Under the pieces are notes generated by a model, which was not told where the DNA came from, ran no database searches, and saw nothing but the letters and a program-made list of their open reading frames with translations. Positions 31,466-43,448 of a DNA stretch of 64,000 nt are shown one piece after another; position 1 is the stretch's first letter, and the number at the start of each line of letters is the position of its first letter. A program made the position numbers and the translations under genes. Origin of the DNA: Taxillus chinensis (lineage: Eukaryota; Streptophyta; Magnoliopsida; Santalales; Loranthaceae); NCBI GenBank assembly GCA_023512835.1, contig CM042087.1:11445715-11509714 (forward strand), written 5' to 3'.

Positions 31466-32129
31466 GCCCCTGCCGTGTGGATCCAGGGTCTTCCCAACAG
31501 ACAGCTGTAATATGGCGTGATGTCCATCACCTGAAATTCCACCATAAAAGTAATTGGCCCAATCGTGAGGGGAATATCCAGAGTTCCCACTACGTCACGC
31601 TTTCCTCCATCGAATGCCCGTACCTTCATCGTACAGGACGCATATAGGATGCGTCCATTGGAAGTTGTCCAAGTATATGCAAGGGCATAATGTTCAATGC
31701 CGAGCCGTTGTCAATGAGTACGCGGGCTATGGTGTGCTCCTTGCATTTGACCGTGATATGCAAAGCTTTTATATGTGCCTTCCCTTCCTGGGGTAGCTCG
31801 TCATCTCCAAAACTGATGACGTTGTTCATAATGAGGTTACTAGTGAGCCCATCCACATTTGCCAACAGGATGGTTGGGGGAACATAGGCTTGGCTTAGAA
31901 CCTTCAGCAGTGCTTCCTGGTGAGGTTGGGAGTCCATCATTAATGAGAGCAAGGAGATGCGAGCCGGTTGCCGACTTAATTGATCCACAATATTATACTC
32001 GCTCTGCTTCATGAGTTTCAGAAATTCTGTGGTTTCTTCTTCAGTGATCGGTGTTCCCTTCTTTGTTGCCTCCAGTGTTGGCTCAATGTCTTGTTCTACG
32101 ACTTTTTCTTTCCTTGCTTTGTCAACCAT
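31438..32129 (-). pseudogene. Ogre aspartic protease, frameshifted
   Basis: VLIDNGSALNIMPL (about 31680-31730) is the retropepsin active-site block, with DNGS in place of DTGS/DSGA as usual in this lineage. The frame changes near 31630, and VRAFDGGKRDVVG and a LLGRPW(I)H block follow. It would cleave the gag-pol polyprotein. One frameshift separates the active site from the flap and C-terminal part. Confidence 0.85.
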
Positions 32130-33002
32130 CTCGAGGCGTAAGCCCGACCGCTCCTGGTTTTCTTTTCGGCTGCGGTGGCTCCCTGTACTACTTCACAACT
32201 GTAGTTCCATGGGATTGCCTTATCAGTCTTATAAGGGAAAGGAGTAGGAACACCTATGGTGAGAGGTGCAATTCCCTGCGATAGTTGTGGGCTTTCGATT
32301 CTCCCCCTCTTGTCTGGCACGAGACTTGAGGCATGGATAGTGAGAGGCTTGATTCCATGTGGCAGTAACGGGATCTCTGCAGCCTTAACTAATGTTTAAG
32401 ACAAGGGGTGTTGGCACCCATGGCGATTTGAGGGAATCATCTCCTTGGATCATGTGGCTTTGGTTGTCCATTCCTCCTCTAGAGAATTCAATCATCCTTT
32501 GGTCCATGAGCTTTTGCACCACCTTGGAAAAATCAGTACATTCTGCGATGTCATGTCCCCGTGACATCTTGTGATAAGGGCATTGTTTTTCCCCATATGT
32601 TCCTTTTCCTACCTTTGGCGTGTCTTTAGCAAGTATATAGCCATGTTCCTGTAGCAGAGTGAACAAATGTGTTTTCTCCATTTGTACTTGGGAGACCCTT
32701 TCCAGCCGTGCTTCATTTTCGATACTAGCAACATTATTGGAGTGTTCTGGGAGAGGATTGCTATTCACATTTGGCGTCCCAGACAGTGCGGAAAAATCCA
32801 GCCATTTTGCATCCTTTAATGCCTGAACCTTCCTTTTGAATGTTATACAATTCTCAATATCATGTCCAGCTCCACCTGCATGATACTCACATATGGCATA
32901 TGGCTTATACCAGGCCGGGGGAGGAGTCTTTATTTCTCCCAAGGGTATAGGGGTTACCATCCTGGCTTCTAAGAGCTTGGGATATAATTCTGCATAAGTC
33001 AT
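32130..33002 (-). pseudogene. Ogre gag C-terminal part with two unusual zinc-knuckle-like motifs
   Basis: Frame 32385-33002 has CEYHAGGAGHDIENC and CPYHKMSRGHDIAEC, two C-X2-H-X5-H-X4-C motifs about 125 residues apart, in place of canonical CCHC knuckles. This is typical of Tat/Ogre gag. The segment 32130-32384 is a degenerate bridge to the protease. Confidence 0.78.
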
Positions 33003-33012
33003 TGGAATAAGA

Positions 33013-34407
33013 TCAAACTCTTGTCGTGGTCGACGAGAAGCCTGATTCGCTCCTACTTGCTGGGTCGGGGCCCTTGGTTGCCCCTGTCCTTGGAATGAGG
33101 CTCCTGGTCCTTCCTGAGTTGTTGGCCTTGGTTGCTGCGTAAGGCGCTCTTGGTTGAAACGGATTAGGTGTCATTGGATATGGAAATGGAACCCCTCCCT
33201 GTGGCAAGTATGGCATGAATTGGGGAGGTGGTACAAGTGCGGCATACGCACTACCGGTGACCCTCTCGTAGCACCCTGGCGCTTGGTAGAATGTTGGTTG
33301 TATTGACTGGTGCGCTTGGTATACCAGGTTGCTCTCATTTTCCTTCTTCTTTGCTGGTGGTTGAAACCGTTTTGATGCCTCAGCCGCATCACCCTTTAGC
33401 TTTCCTCCTTTAATTCCACTTTCTACGCGTTCACCGGATGCAACCAAGTCTGCAAAGCTGTTGGAGACGTTACCTATCAGCTTCTCGTAGTATACGCCTT
33501 TTAGTGTGTTGATAAAAAGAGTGGTGAGTTCTCTTTCGGTAAGAGGAGGTTGGACCTCCACAGCGGCCTCTCTCCATCTTCGTGCATAATCTTTGAAATT
33601 CTCCTCGGATCCCTTTTCCATGGACTACAGGGTTAATCGATCCAGCGCCAGTTCGGTGACATGTTTGTACTGTGCCAAGAAGGAAGTAGCTAATTCTTTC
33701 CATGTCTTGACGCGGTTTCCATTTAGCTGAAAGTACCAGCGAAGGGATGCCCCAATTAGGCTTTCCTGGAAACAATGCATGAGGAGCTTGTCTTCACCAG
33801 CATAAGCAGCCATCTTCTGACAGTACATGGCCAAATGTGTCTTTGGACATCGGGTCCCGTTGAATTTTTCAAACTCTGGCATTTTGAATTTTGGTGGTAG
33901 CACCACTCCAGGGACTAAGCATAAGTCTTGTGGGCTGGTCATGCCAAAGCTGTCGGTGCCTTCTACGGCTTTCAATCTTTCCTCGAGTCGGCGTAGAGCG
34001 AAAGACTCAACATTTTCCTAAGGAGCCGGGGAACCCATTGCTTCCATTACATTTCCCGGTGCAGGCATAGTGAAATGAGTTTGATTTGGGGTTGGAGGTT
34101 GTGCCATAGCAGGATGGTATGTGGGCGCTTGGCTTGGAGCCAGGTTGGGTGACTGAACGGCCTCCTGTCCCTGCTCTTAATGGTGATTGGTAGTTCCCCC
34201 TATCGGACGTCTTCCTCTTTCTTCAGTCAATTTTGTGAGCATTTCCATTATTGCAGACATTTGCCCCTGTAGGGTTTGTTGTGACTGTTCCAACCCCATG
34301 AGTCCGTTTCTCTTTTTCTTCGCCATTGGGCTGCGGTTAAGGTATTTGATTGCGTCGGGATCCGAGATTGTAAGAGTGCGCAATCTTGGAGGGAGGCTGC
34401 TACCCAC
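33013..34407 (-). pseudogene. Ogre gag N-terminal and capsid part, frameshifted
   Basis: Three frames read in order: 34177-34407 (predicted helical, QSQQTLQGQMSAIMEMLTKL), 33625-33975 (FEKFNGTRCPKTHLAMYCQKM, then ASLRWYFQL and WKELATSFLAQYK, the retrotransposon gag core) and 33013-33621 (ENFKDYARRWREAAVEVQPPL, then a Pro/Gln-rich tail). A TAG at 33624-33626 separates the two halves of the capsid domain. It builds the particle that packages element RNA. Confidence 0.85.
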
Positions 34408-34620
34408 TTGGGTACAAGGGAACTTTTATTTGATTTTTCATTTGATATGCATGTACGCATGAATGTCTATGCAGAGGGTTAAAGGAACAAACAACTTTAT
34501 TGCAAACAAAACACACAATATAAACACTCAATACAAACATACAATCTTTGAAATGTCATGTAAAATGAAAGCTATCACTACATGATCTTAAGGCATTCTT
34601 CCGGTTATCTCCTAAGGAGC
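34408..34620. other. Ogre spacer between the extra ORF and gag
   Basis: AT-rich, no gene seen. Confidence 0.35.
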
Positions 34621-36040
34621 ACGACGCCTCTTTCTCTGGGGTGGTCGTTTACCCGCTTCCTCCCTCTGCTTCATTATCGTCTCGATCTGTTTTTCCCTCG
34701 CCTACAGCTTTTGAAGAGCTCCTCTAAATGCTTCTAGCCTTTAGATCTGTCGCCTTAAAGTCCGATTCTCCTGGAGGATAGCCTTCATGTCGAAGTTAGC
34801 CGTGGCTTGTGTTGTGCCCTCTAAGATATGTATGCTAGGAAAACACCAGGTTTTGAACCGTTGGGTTGGATCTTGTGTGGTGTGGACCATGCTTGATACA
34901 TCTTTTTGCCTTCTTCCGTGAGCATGGTTCTTCCGTAAGTGAAGTCACACTCTTCCATGCCAAAGAGCACGAGAATAATCTGATGACGCCCCACTTGTCT
35001 TCCCACCTGCAATGGGCGCATATGCACTTCCTCCCCAGGGACCTAAAAGTGGAACCCAATTGTAGTCCCCCAGCCTATATGTCATGGAGACCACCGGCAT
35101 CCAAGGAGCAATCCAGGTAATGTCAACTTTTGTGAGGTTTTCCAACTTCTTTTCCAGCCTCTCAAAGACTTTTGGTAGGCTCCACTTGCCCGAGCGAGAA
35201 TATCTAGTAGTGTTGTGGCTGGTACTTGATAAACAGCAGGGAAACGATGAACACTACAGCTTGCAACTAGGTACACAGGAGAGATAGGCACCCCATGAAC
35301 TGTCCCGAGCCTTTACTCCTCAGGTAAGTAAGAGATCGGATGGTTTAAGCTAAGATAGCAGGAGTAGGGTCACATTCTTTGAGAACCTACTGGACCAAAT
35401 CTACAATTGCCCCATCGATGTGGGCCGGTATCCTCGGGAAAATGACTAGCCCATATATAGCTAGTGTAAGCAGTTTGTGTGCCTCTGCTTCTGTTGCAGT
35501 TTGTATTATTTCTTTGATTGTTGCCCATGGAAGATATTCTCGCCCACCGTAGGTTGTGACCGCCGGTGAGTCTCATACTGGCTTTCCCATGATCTCAGCA
35601 AAGGCCCTTCGACATGACCTTCTGGGCTCAGGTAGATAGATCTTCATTTTGTTTTCCATGGGGATGTCCAATAATCTTCTGTATTCTTCTATTGTGGGAA
35701 CCAGATCTATGCTGTTGAAGTTAAAGCACCGCCGTCGAGGCTCCCATAAATATATGGCTGCTCCAAGCATATCTGTATCGGCGAGTAGCTCGGTCACATG
35801 GAGCAAATCCCCAAACTGTTGTATGTATGTGCTTTTCCTTTCATCTGACCACTACCTCCATATTGTTTGCACCTCCTTAGTGTAGTCCAGGTGATCTTCT
35901 ATGATAACACGTTCTGCCTTGTGGGTTTTCCCTCGCGGAAAGTCTCCAAGGCGGAGTTGAATGTCTCCAGATGCTTGGGCCACCACTGCGACAGCCTCCT
36001 TGTCCTGAGGGCCTTTTAGGAGATGACTGAAAGTTGCCAT
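34621..36040 (-). pseudogene. Ogre extra ORF upstream of gag (DUF7745-like), fragmented
   Basis: Frames 35852-36040, 35573-35806 and further pieces to about 34620 together cover a protein upstream of gag. The clearest block, FNFNSIDLVPTIEEYRRLLD preceded by LWEPRRRCF (about 35655-35745), matches the plant DUF7745 protein found as ORF1 in Ogre-type elements (recalled, not searched). Its role is unknown. The C-terminal part near 34730 may be a Leu/Arg coiled coil. Many stops and frameshifts. Confidence 0.6.
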
Positions 36041-36685
36041 GCCTATATGAATGTTGTGTTATGCATGGTGACAGGTTAGGATGACAGGTTAATATATATC
36101 AAGGCAGTTAGACAGGAAAAAGAATAAACCAATAGTAAAAACAGCTAATATGTGCCGGGAATGACTTAAGGACTACCCTGCAAAACAAGGGTTAGCATGG
36201 AATGAGCAAACAAAGTGTGGGTCAATGCCCCTGATGGGCTTCTATTGCTACACCTATCTTATTCGTTGGTTCCCAAACTTCCTCAATAGAGGGCTCCGTA
36301 CACCATGGGATTTACCGGAGGGGGATCTTAAAAGGACGTCCCTTAAAAGAACCTCAAGCTTGAGTAAGGAGTCCGAGGCCCCATTGCGGATAATGATCAA
36401 CGTTACTGGGGACCGTACTGAACCTCGCTAACCTAAATTGTGCTAAACCTGGGTATAGGGTTATGCATGAATGCAACAAGTATGGAAAGCGGTAAATCAC
36501 AACTATCATGGTAATTAAAGCATACAAATAAATCACAGTTCAAACGACAATTGTATAAAAAATAGGTAAATCACAATTATATCAAAAAAAATAACTTAGC
36601 ATGACAGTTAACTATGTACAACAGTACAATTAAATATAACCTTCTAATCCTAGTGCTAGACCTAACTCTCTAAAGTGTTCATTTA
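36041..36685 (-). other. Ogre 5' leader
   Basis: Noncoding leader between the primer site and the extra ORF; no recognisable motif. Confidence 0.45.
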
Positions 36686-36703
36686 TCCCCAGCAGAGTCG
36701 CCA
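36686..36703 (-). other. Ogre primer binding site
   Basis: Two bases inside the 5' LTR the plus strand reads TCCCCAGCAGAGTCGCCA, a tRNA-like 3' end with terminal CCA; the element strand is its complement. From memory this resembles the tRNA-Arg site used by Ogre/Tat elements. Confidence 0.8.
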
Positions 36704-36705
36704 GC

Positions 36706-39502
36706 TGTCATCACTGGTTTTCGTTCGGGCTCGTTTTGGGGTGAGCTCAAACTAAACCAATGGTGAGAAGTTTTAGAGTCACCACCAATTGTTTTTGGGG
36801 TACAGTTGGATACCCTCTACTTTGAGTAGTTTAAAGTGTGTGGTCTGCATCATCAGAGAAGGGTTCGGGAGTTGGTTACATGTAGGGAAGGATTAGCACC
36901 CCTACAGCGCCCTTTCGGTATCTAATTTAGGAGGAGGAGGTTTTATTTTATTTATACTGCCATAACTGGGTTAAATTTCCTCAAAAAGTCTATGATTTTT
37001 ATTTGGCTAAGTTATTTATTAAAGTCATGGTTAAAATGGATTTATCCTAAATTTCTAAAGGGAATCCTAAAGGTTTTGGATTTTTGAAGTGGATAATAAG
37101 ATCCTAGGGATTGGTTTGTTTTTTGGTTTTGCTCTTGGAAATTGAAGTCCTAAAAAATGTTCTTTTATTTTTCCCCTTTTTTGGGTTTGGGTTAGAACAT
37201 ACATTTTGTGTTTGTTTTTCTATATTTTTTTCGTTTTTTTTTGTTTTTGTTAGAAGACATTTGAAAAACATTTTATGAAAACATTTTCAAAATATGTTGT
37301 TGAAGAGATTTTGAAAAAACCATTTTATTGCAAAACGTTTTGTTTTTTTTTTTTTGCTTGTTTTTTTTTCTTGCTTGTTTGTTTGTTTTTTTTTTTTTTG
37401 AAAACATTTTGAAAATTATTTATTGAAAACGTTTTGAAAAACATTTTTGTTTTTTTGTGTTTTTTTTTTTGAAATTGAAAATGCATATATCAAAATAGAT
37501 GTGGAGTGTGTGAGTGTGACATCCACAAAATAAAATCACTCTTTTTTTTTTTTTGCTTTTCATCTTCTCCCTTTGCTCTCTCTTTTTTTCTTTTCTTTCT
37601 TTCTTCTTTTTTTTGTTTTCCTTTTCTTTTTACTATACTTTACATATTACAACATACACATAGGAAGAAATACAGGAAAACACAATGAAAAAGGCTGAAA
37701 AGTAATTACACCAAGTATAGATAAGCTCAAAACAAAAACTAGAAAATGCTAAAAAAACAATTACACTAAATATAGATACAAATAAGCTGAAAAAGTAGTG
37801 AAAAGATAAGGGCTGAACCGACTTTGAAGCTTTGCAACGCCAATCTTCTGCTTGAGCTCCCGCCGGCGCTGATAGTCACTTGCTCGACTCAGAATCGACA
37901 GATCTGACAGTGGGACTTATGAAGAGACTTCCCTGGTATTTGGAGATAGGAGGGCTGGAGTGGGTGTAGGAGAAAGAAAGGGGTGAAGTTGGAGTTTGCA
38001 AGGAGTGGACGAGTGATCTCTTATGATGATGATTCTAGGATTCTGTGTTTTTTCTTTGTCTGGGTTTGCAAGGAGGAAGCTGGGGCGTTTTTTTTGATGA
38101 TGAGGCTAGGGCGTTTTTTTGATGATGAGCCTGGGGCGTTTCTCTCCTTTCTTTCTTCTTCAATGATCTCTCTCTTCTTTTTTCTCAATGATCTCTCTCT
38201 CTTTTTTTTTCTCTCTTTTTTCGCACTAGAATGATGGAGGGTTCCCTCTTCCTCTTTTTTTTTTTTAACGAATTGTCGCCCTCTGTCTGTATATCCCCTC
38301 CCGCAGGGATTGACGAATGCTTCTTAAAGTGCTGCAGAAGAGTTTTTTTGGCTGGACTGTCATTAATTGCAGCATTTAATGTTGCATTATTGATTTCCTC
38401 ATTTTCGTCCAGGTCTTGTGCAATTTGTCGGATGGTCTGGCGATTTGTAGCTCGTGATTGCCCTTTTTAATGCTTTTGTTTAGCACATGTGACCGACAGG
38501 TACTTAAAAGAATGCTTTGTCAGATGGCCAGCGCATAAAACATGCCCCGTGAATAAACAGCGAGAGAAATAAGCCAGCGAGAAAAATCAGCGAAGGCAAA
38601 AAAGGGTCAGAGGTTTGAAGTGTCGGCTGGTCGGAGCGTCGGCAGGTCGAAGTGTCGGCAGCGAGGCTTCGAGGGTCGAAGGGTCGGAGGTGGAAGGCGT
38701 ATGGGTGCCGCGGGTCGAAGGCGTCGTAAGTCAGCGCCGTAAGTCGCAGCGTCATAAGTCGCGGGCGTCGTAAGTCGCGAGTTGAAGTGTCGGCAACGAA
38801 GCTTCGAGGAACAACGGTCAAAGGGCCAAATGGTCGGAGTGTCGGCAGCGGGGCTTCGAGACTTCGAGGCTTCGGGGCTTCGAGGCTTCAGGGCTTCGAG
38901 GCTTTGGCTTCGAGGCTTCGGCTTCGGGGCTTCGAGGCCTCAAGGCTATGAAGGTCAACGGGTTGAAGTGTCGGCTTGTCAACGGTCAACCCCGAAGTTT
39001 TTTTTTTTTAAAAAAACTTTTAATTACCTTCTTACCCCTCACCTAAGATGCAAAAATGGATAACCTTCCAGGGATTATTTGGGGAGATCCGTATTCGCCT
39101 ACATAGGCATTTTGAAGAGTTTGGCATGATCACTTTTGCGGGCAGTTTGACCATGGGCATTGACCGTCTTTTGGCAAGTTTGACTTTTTCCAACGAAAGT
39201 TGTTTTGGCCATAACTTCTTCATTTTAAGTCCGATTTGAGCTCGGTCAAGTGCGTTGGTCTCCAATTTTCATCCTCCATCACCTGGTGTTGGTCTTGGGG
39301 CGCTTCAAGGACTTGTAGCAGAAGTCATTAATTTTGAACTCCCCCAACTGTGTCAATTGTATCTATCTCGTGCAGATTGGGGTAGACCATTTCTTGTAAG
39401 TATGGGATCATTGTGGACCTGTTCAATAAGGTATATGGCATGGGCAGAAAGGTATATCAAATGGGGTTAGTATGTCCAACCCGGACAAAATGGGGTCCAA
39501 CA
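36706..39502 (-). repeat. Ogre 5' LTR (2797 bp)
   Basis: Reads TGTTGGACC to GATGACA on the element strand. Compared with the 3' LTR it is 37 bp shorter, with differences in T-runs, CT repeats and the TTCGAGG array. The element transcript would start in this copy; no TATA box could be picked with confidence. Confidence 0.93.
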
Positions 39503-39745
39503 ACATCCCATTTGTTCTTCGATTGTGGCTTTGTATACATTCTTCCGATTGCTTTATTAAAATTTTCACACAAGTTTGACCACCCTACTTTATCAAAATG
39601 AGTTCCTGGGCGGTGTCCAGCCTCCACTTCTTTGATGCATAACTCACAAAATGCATTAGTGCTTTCAACATCCCATATAGCCTTAACTCTTGGGACACTT
39701 GACTTAATTTCAGAATAGTTACCACTATTTTTCTCATTTTCGATC
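39503..39745 (-). pseudogene. Harbinger Myb/SANT-like protein (ORF1), 5' portion
   Basis: Minus strand coding from about 39745 (after a CTAATTAG acceptor-like site) to the Ogre junction: VKAIWDVESTNAFCELCIKE, AGHRPGTHFDKVGW, then PQSKNKWDV. This is the first two-thirds of a Myb_DNA-bind_3 domain. It continues in the same frame at 9292 once the Ogre and one copy of ACATC are removed. The start codon was not found; another upstream exon is likely. Confidence 0.82.
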
Positions 39746-40280
39746 TAATTAGAAAAATCATAATATTAAAATATTACAAAAGAAAATAAACACTTAAAAA
39801 ATTAAAATAAGTTGGGAAATTATTCATGCATAATTGGGACAGCCGACTATTTCGACGCAAGGTGTTTAATTGGGTGTCTTAGTGAGATAGTTAAACTTCA
39901 GATCAAGGTGTTGAAGATGGGTTAGTTCACCATACTGCTTGGGAATCTTTCACGAGAAAGAATTCCTACTCAGGAGAGCAATAATCAAACTCCTGAGAAC
40001 ACGAACTTCAGCCCAAAAAATATATGCTAAACCGAAAATATTTCCATTGGAAAAACAGTTTAAATTTGTGCACATGCAGTTCTGTGGAGGTGGTATAGCA
40101 TTGTGGGTGGAATACAAACATTAAGATTCAGGTAAAAGGGAAAGAAAAGCATGACAACAGTGAAAAAGTTCAAAAAATCATTATATCAATACATAGAACT
40201 AATTGTCAACACGTCATTCCCCAGATTTGAAATCCCTCAAGCTTTAGTACATGAACAATCAACACAACTACATGTTAAAC
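39746..40280. other. Harbinger noncoding sequence, left of solo LTR
   Basis: AT-rich intron or upstream region of the Myb-like gene; no gene or repeat seen. Ends with one copy of the TAAAC target duplication (40276-40280). Confidence 0.4.
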
Positions 40281-41489
40281 TGTCACGCCCCCGAATTCCA
40301 GGGAACCTGGAACCGGGTACATGACTTCCCCTTGCCCGCACCCGATAGGTCAAGGGGTTGCTGACTAGCACCAATGGATACTACACCGCGGGTGCTGTCT
40401 CAAATATGCAACCCTGTACAGTCATACATCAAGGGTAATCCTGTACTTTCCCATATATCATCATGCATACAATGAGTCAAACAATCATACAGATATCACA
40501 TCACAAACAGTATGCAAATACAAGTCCACGGACCCATGTCCGGGATATAATACAAACAATACAGAATACAGCACTGTATCATACATCAGAGTAGTGGGCA
40601 CATCCTCCTGGAAGAAAGTTCTCCACTAGTCTCGACTCACACCTGAAAAAGGTAAACAACAAGTAAGGGTGAGCAACAAGCTCAGTTGGTGACCCCAACA
40701 CTCCACATCATGCAAACATACAAGTCTATGCTACATGCTCTGTGTACTCGTGCACTGTGTAGTGTGTGCAATCATCAAGACTCAGCCTGCAAACAAACAT
40801 CAGGACCCGACCTGCCCCACACAGATGACTTGTCCATGATCCTCCATGGGATCCCAGCTCAGGGCACTCAGCCCTAGCTCCACGAGCTCAACGGCTCAAC
40901 TCAGGCCTTAGCCTGTCCACAGTGCAATATGCCCGGCCACAGTCGCCACACAGGCCTTCCATCGGCGCATATGCCTGCCACGTCAACAACATAGCACCAT
41001 CAGTGCACCACGGTGAGAACCCAAACAAGTCACGGAGTCCATGCCCCAATACCTCACACCAACATACTAACATTAGTATGGCATGTCATTCTCTACATTT
41101 CCTTTGGAACTGTAGCCAGTCTTCACAAGTAAATCTTCAATCCTTGATTTATGAAGGAAGTACCCATAGCAGCTATTTTCTTGAAATCAAAAGTCCGGCA
41201 TTGGGTTCTCATATCATAAATAAGATAATCTGATTTTTGGGGATTTTTCTGAGATGTCTAACCCCACTTTCCGAAAATTCACCACTACGAAGTTTTGGGT
41301 TTTTCCGAGATTTTACACTAAATCCCAATTTTCACATTTTGAAAAAGTGGGAATTAATTTTTCTAGTATTTTTCTTTGAATCCAAATGGGGGGTATTTCG
41401 TTATTTACATAGTAACTTAAGTAGTACTTAAAAATGTGTAGATGGGTATAGGTTACGATGTAAATAGGTCTAGTCCAGTGCTGTCCAGT

Positions 41490-41810
41490 GTCCAGTTACA
41501 CTGTTAGAGCTGCGACTCGTAGCTCACAACCTACGACTCGTAGCTGCGGAACGGCGACTCGTAGCTGCGGAGTGCGGAGTTGCAGCGCACCTCGAAGACT
41601 CGAAGCGAGGCTACGATCTTCGACCTTCGGACTACGACCCTACGAACTACGAACCTTCAAACTACGAACTTCGAACCTTCGAACCTACGAATTATGAACC
41701 TTCAAACTACGGGTCTACGAACTACGACCCAACGAAATACGAACCTTCGACCTAGGAACTACGGGTCTACGAACTACGACCCAGAACTTCGGATTTTCGT
41801 CAGTTCGACC
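41490..41810. repeat. ACTACGAAC / GACTCGTAG array in solo LTR
   Basis: Degenerate array of 8-10 bp words (CTACGAACTACGAACCTTCG and, at the start, GCGACTCGTAGCTGCGG). Similar arrays are found in the B LTRs and the Ogre LTR. Confidence 0.75.
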
Positions 41811-42390
41811 CAGTAACGCGCCCAAGGTACTGTTCATCGTTGTTTTTGCCTGTTCTTCGTCTGGAACACGCCCAGAAACTCCCAGACGCTCACTAACACT
41901 CTTGTTTTGCAACAAACTACGATATCTACCTCAAAACGCGTCCAGAACGCCTCTAAATCGCGCAGAAACAACAGAAACACGTATAAAATTCCAGATTTCC
42001 AGAAATCTAGATCTAAACCCAGATTTCCATGGTTGATTTATCAACCCTCATGAAAAACACAGTTAATCAACCCCAAAATCACGAAACATATATCCACAAT
42101 GATATAAAACAGTTTCTAACCAACAGATCTTATGCTAAACCATTAGATCTAACCCAAAATTGGTTTTCCCCAAATTCTAGGGTTCATGCTCAATTTCATA
42201 AATCATGATAAATTCGTGCAGATCCAAAACAAGAGAGAGATAAGAAGTTCAAGGACACCAACTTGAAGTGAATCTTTGAGCTCCACGAACCCAAATCGCC
42301 CCAAATCGCCAAGGCCTCCAAGCTCCTCAAGCTCTCCCTCTCAAACGCACAAACGTGAAACGTAAAGTGAAAGCTTCTTCTTTTTTTTGG

Positions 42391-42398
42391 TATTTATA
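42391..42398 (-). promoter_or_regulatory. TATA box of solo LTR 40281-42749
   Basis: TATAAATA on the minus strand, about 352 bp from the LTR start on that strand. Confidence 0.5.
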
Positions 42399-42754
42399 TT
42401 TTCGCTAGTCAACTGACCTAGTCAACCATTGACCTAGTCAATAATTGACCTCCCAACACAAAAATTGACCTCCAAGGCCCCGAACTCCAAATTGAGTCAA
42501 ACTACAGTCAAAACGCTCGAAATGATGAGCACAACACTAAACAGATATTACTACACCCAAATAACCGCTCAAATGCAAAGTCAACCAATAAACCCCAAAA
42601 AGTCAACAGTCGAGTCAAACGGGGCCCCGACTCGGAATCGGGCCCAAGTACAGTCAAAATGCTCACATCAACGACTACACTACCGTCCAGATAGTTACAT
42701 TCCCATAGAATGGCTATCTCTCAAAACTACCCAAATACGAGTCTTTACATAAAC

Positions 42755-43259
42755 ACTATGGCTATACTTAACTCAATTTTGATAAACCAATCAACTTATT
42801 AAATGGAATAAACATTCAACAACCCAATATGCATAAGCAGATGGAATGAAGAACACAAAACATTCTATATTGCAAGTTGTTTATGCCCAGACAGAAAAAT
42901 CAAATTAACAATCCAATAAAAATCAATCAAAACACTCATTTTTCATCACTATAATTTGTAATATACACACGATAGAGTTTGCTTGGAGACAAGAGATGAA
43001 CTGACCATACAGAGTCTCAGCTGAGGAGCGGGGTGCACTAAGGGAGAAAGAGAAGGGCTGCCATTGCTACTGTGCTTGGTGGAGGCGTTGAGGGGCTGCC
43101 GTTGCCGCTGTGCTTGGTGGTGGCGTTGAGCTTGGTGGAGGCGTTGAGGGGCTGCCTGGTGCGAGGAAGGCTGAAGGAATTGGGAGCTCTAGGGTAGCTG
43201 ATTTTAAAAATAACAATTATTAAAAATTGGGGTGGGGAGAGGAGATAATTGTCATTTTT
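42755..43259. other. Harbinger 5' region, right of solo LTR
   Basis: Noncoding; contains a small repeat at about 43052-43165 (GTGCTTGGTGGAGGCGTTGA twice and a GTGGTGGCGTTGA variant). On the element strand this is C-rich, like the tract at 1270-1680 near the other end. Confidence 0.45.
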
Positions 43260-43448
43260 AAAATTTTAAAATTGCTTCTTGTTTAAGCAGTTTTTGAAAG
43301 CAACCCTGAAATTGCTTTTGGTTTTTATCTAAAAAAAGCAAAAAAAATAATTTATAAGCACTTTTAAAAATTTTACCAAACATCTTTTGCTGCTTCTGCT
43401 TATTTTATAAGCAGAAGCAGCCTCCAAGAAGCATTTGCAAACTAGGCC
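43260..43448 (-). repeat. Right terminal inverted repeat and subterminal region of Harbinger
   Basis: Reverse complement begins GGCCTAGTTTGCAAATGC, followed by an AAGCAGAAGCAG palindromic block and TGTTTGGTAAAAT, matching the left end in order. Flanked by TAT. Confidence 0.6.

Larger units (their letters stand above)
9293..39502 (-). mobile_element. Ogre/Tat-lineage Ty3/gypsy retrotransposon, complete but decayed
   Basis: Long LTRs at 9293-12126 and 36706-39502 start TG and end CA and are flanked by the 5-bp duplication ACATC (9288-9292 and 39503-39507). Genes are on the minus strand, so the right LTR is the 5' one. The order is extra ORF, gag, protease, G-patch, RT, RNase H, a second archaeal-type RNase H, then integrase. 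The dual RNase H, large LTRs, ORF upstream of gag and size (about 17.4 kb without copia A) place it in the Ogre/Tat lineage. Most reading frames are broken. Confidence 0.93.
40281..42749 (-). repeat. Solo LTR, gypsy-type (TGTCACGCCCC family, divergent member)
   Basis: Starts TGTCACGCCCCCGAATTCC, ends GTCTTTACA, and is flanked by the perfect 5-bp repeat TAAAC (40276-40280 and 42750-42754). There is no coding region between, so it is a solo LTR left by recombination. A TATAAATA on the minus strand (42391-42398) shows the transcription direction. Termini and a GTGAGCAAC segment relate it to the LTRs at 47963 and 58809. Confidence 0.9.
1009..43448 (-). mobile_element. PIF/Harbinger DNA transposon with captured fragments and nested insertions
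   Basis: Both ends are related inverted repeats: GGCTTAGTTTTGTAATG on the left and, read on the minus strand, GGCCTAGTTTGCAAATG on the right, followed inside by matching TGTTTGGTAAAAT and TTTTAAAAGTG blocks. The bases TAT flank both ends; the superfamily usually duplicates TAA/TTA, so this is weak. It encodes a minus-strand Harbinger transposase and Myb/SANT-like protein. Without the hAT, Ogre and solo-LTR insertions it would be about 6 kb, an ordinary size for an autonomous Harbinger. The two ends could belong to different elements. Confidence 0.55.

Noticed and set aside
36686..36703. Possible tRNA gene end (CCA-terminated)
   Set aside because: Only 18 bases, placed exactly at the retroelement primer site; no cloverleaf around it.
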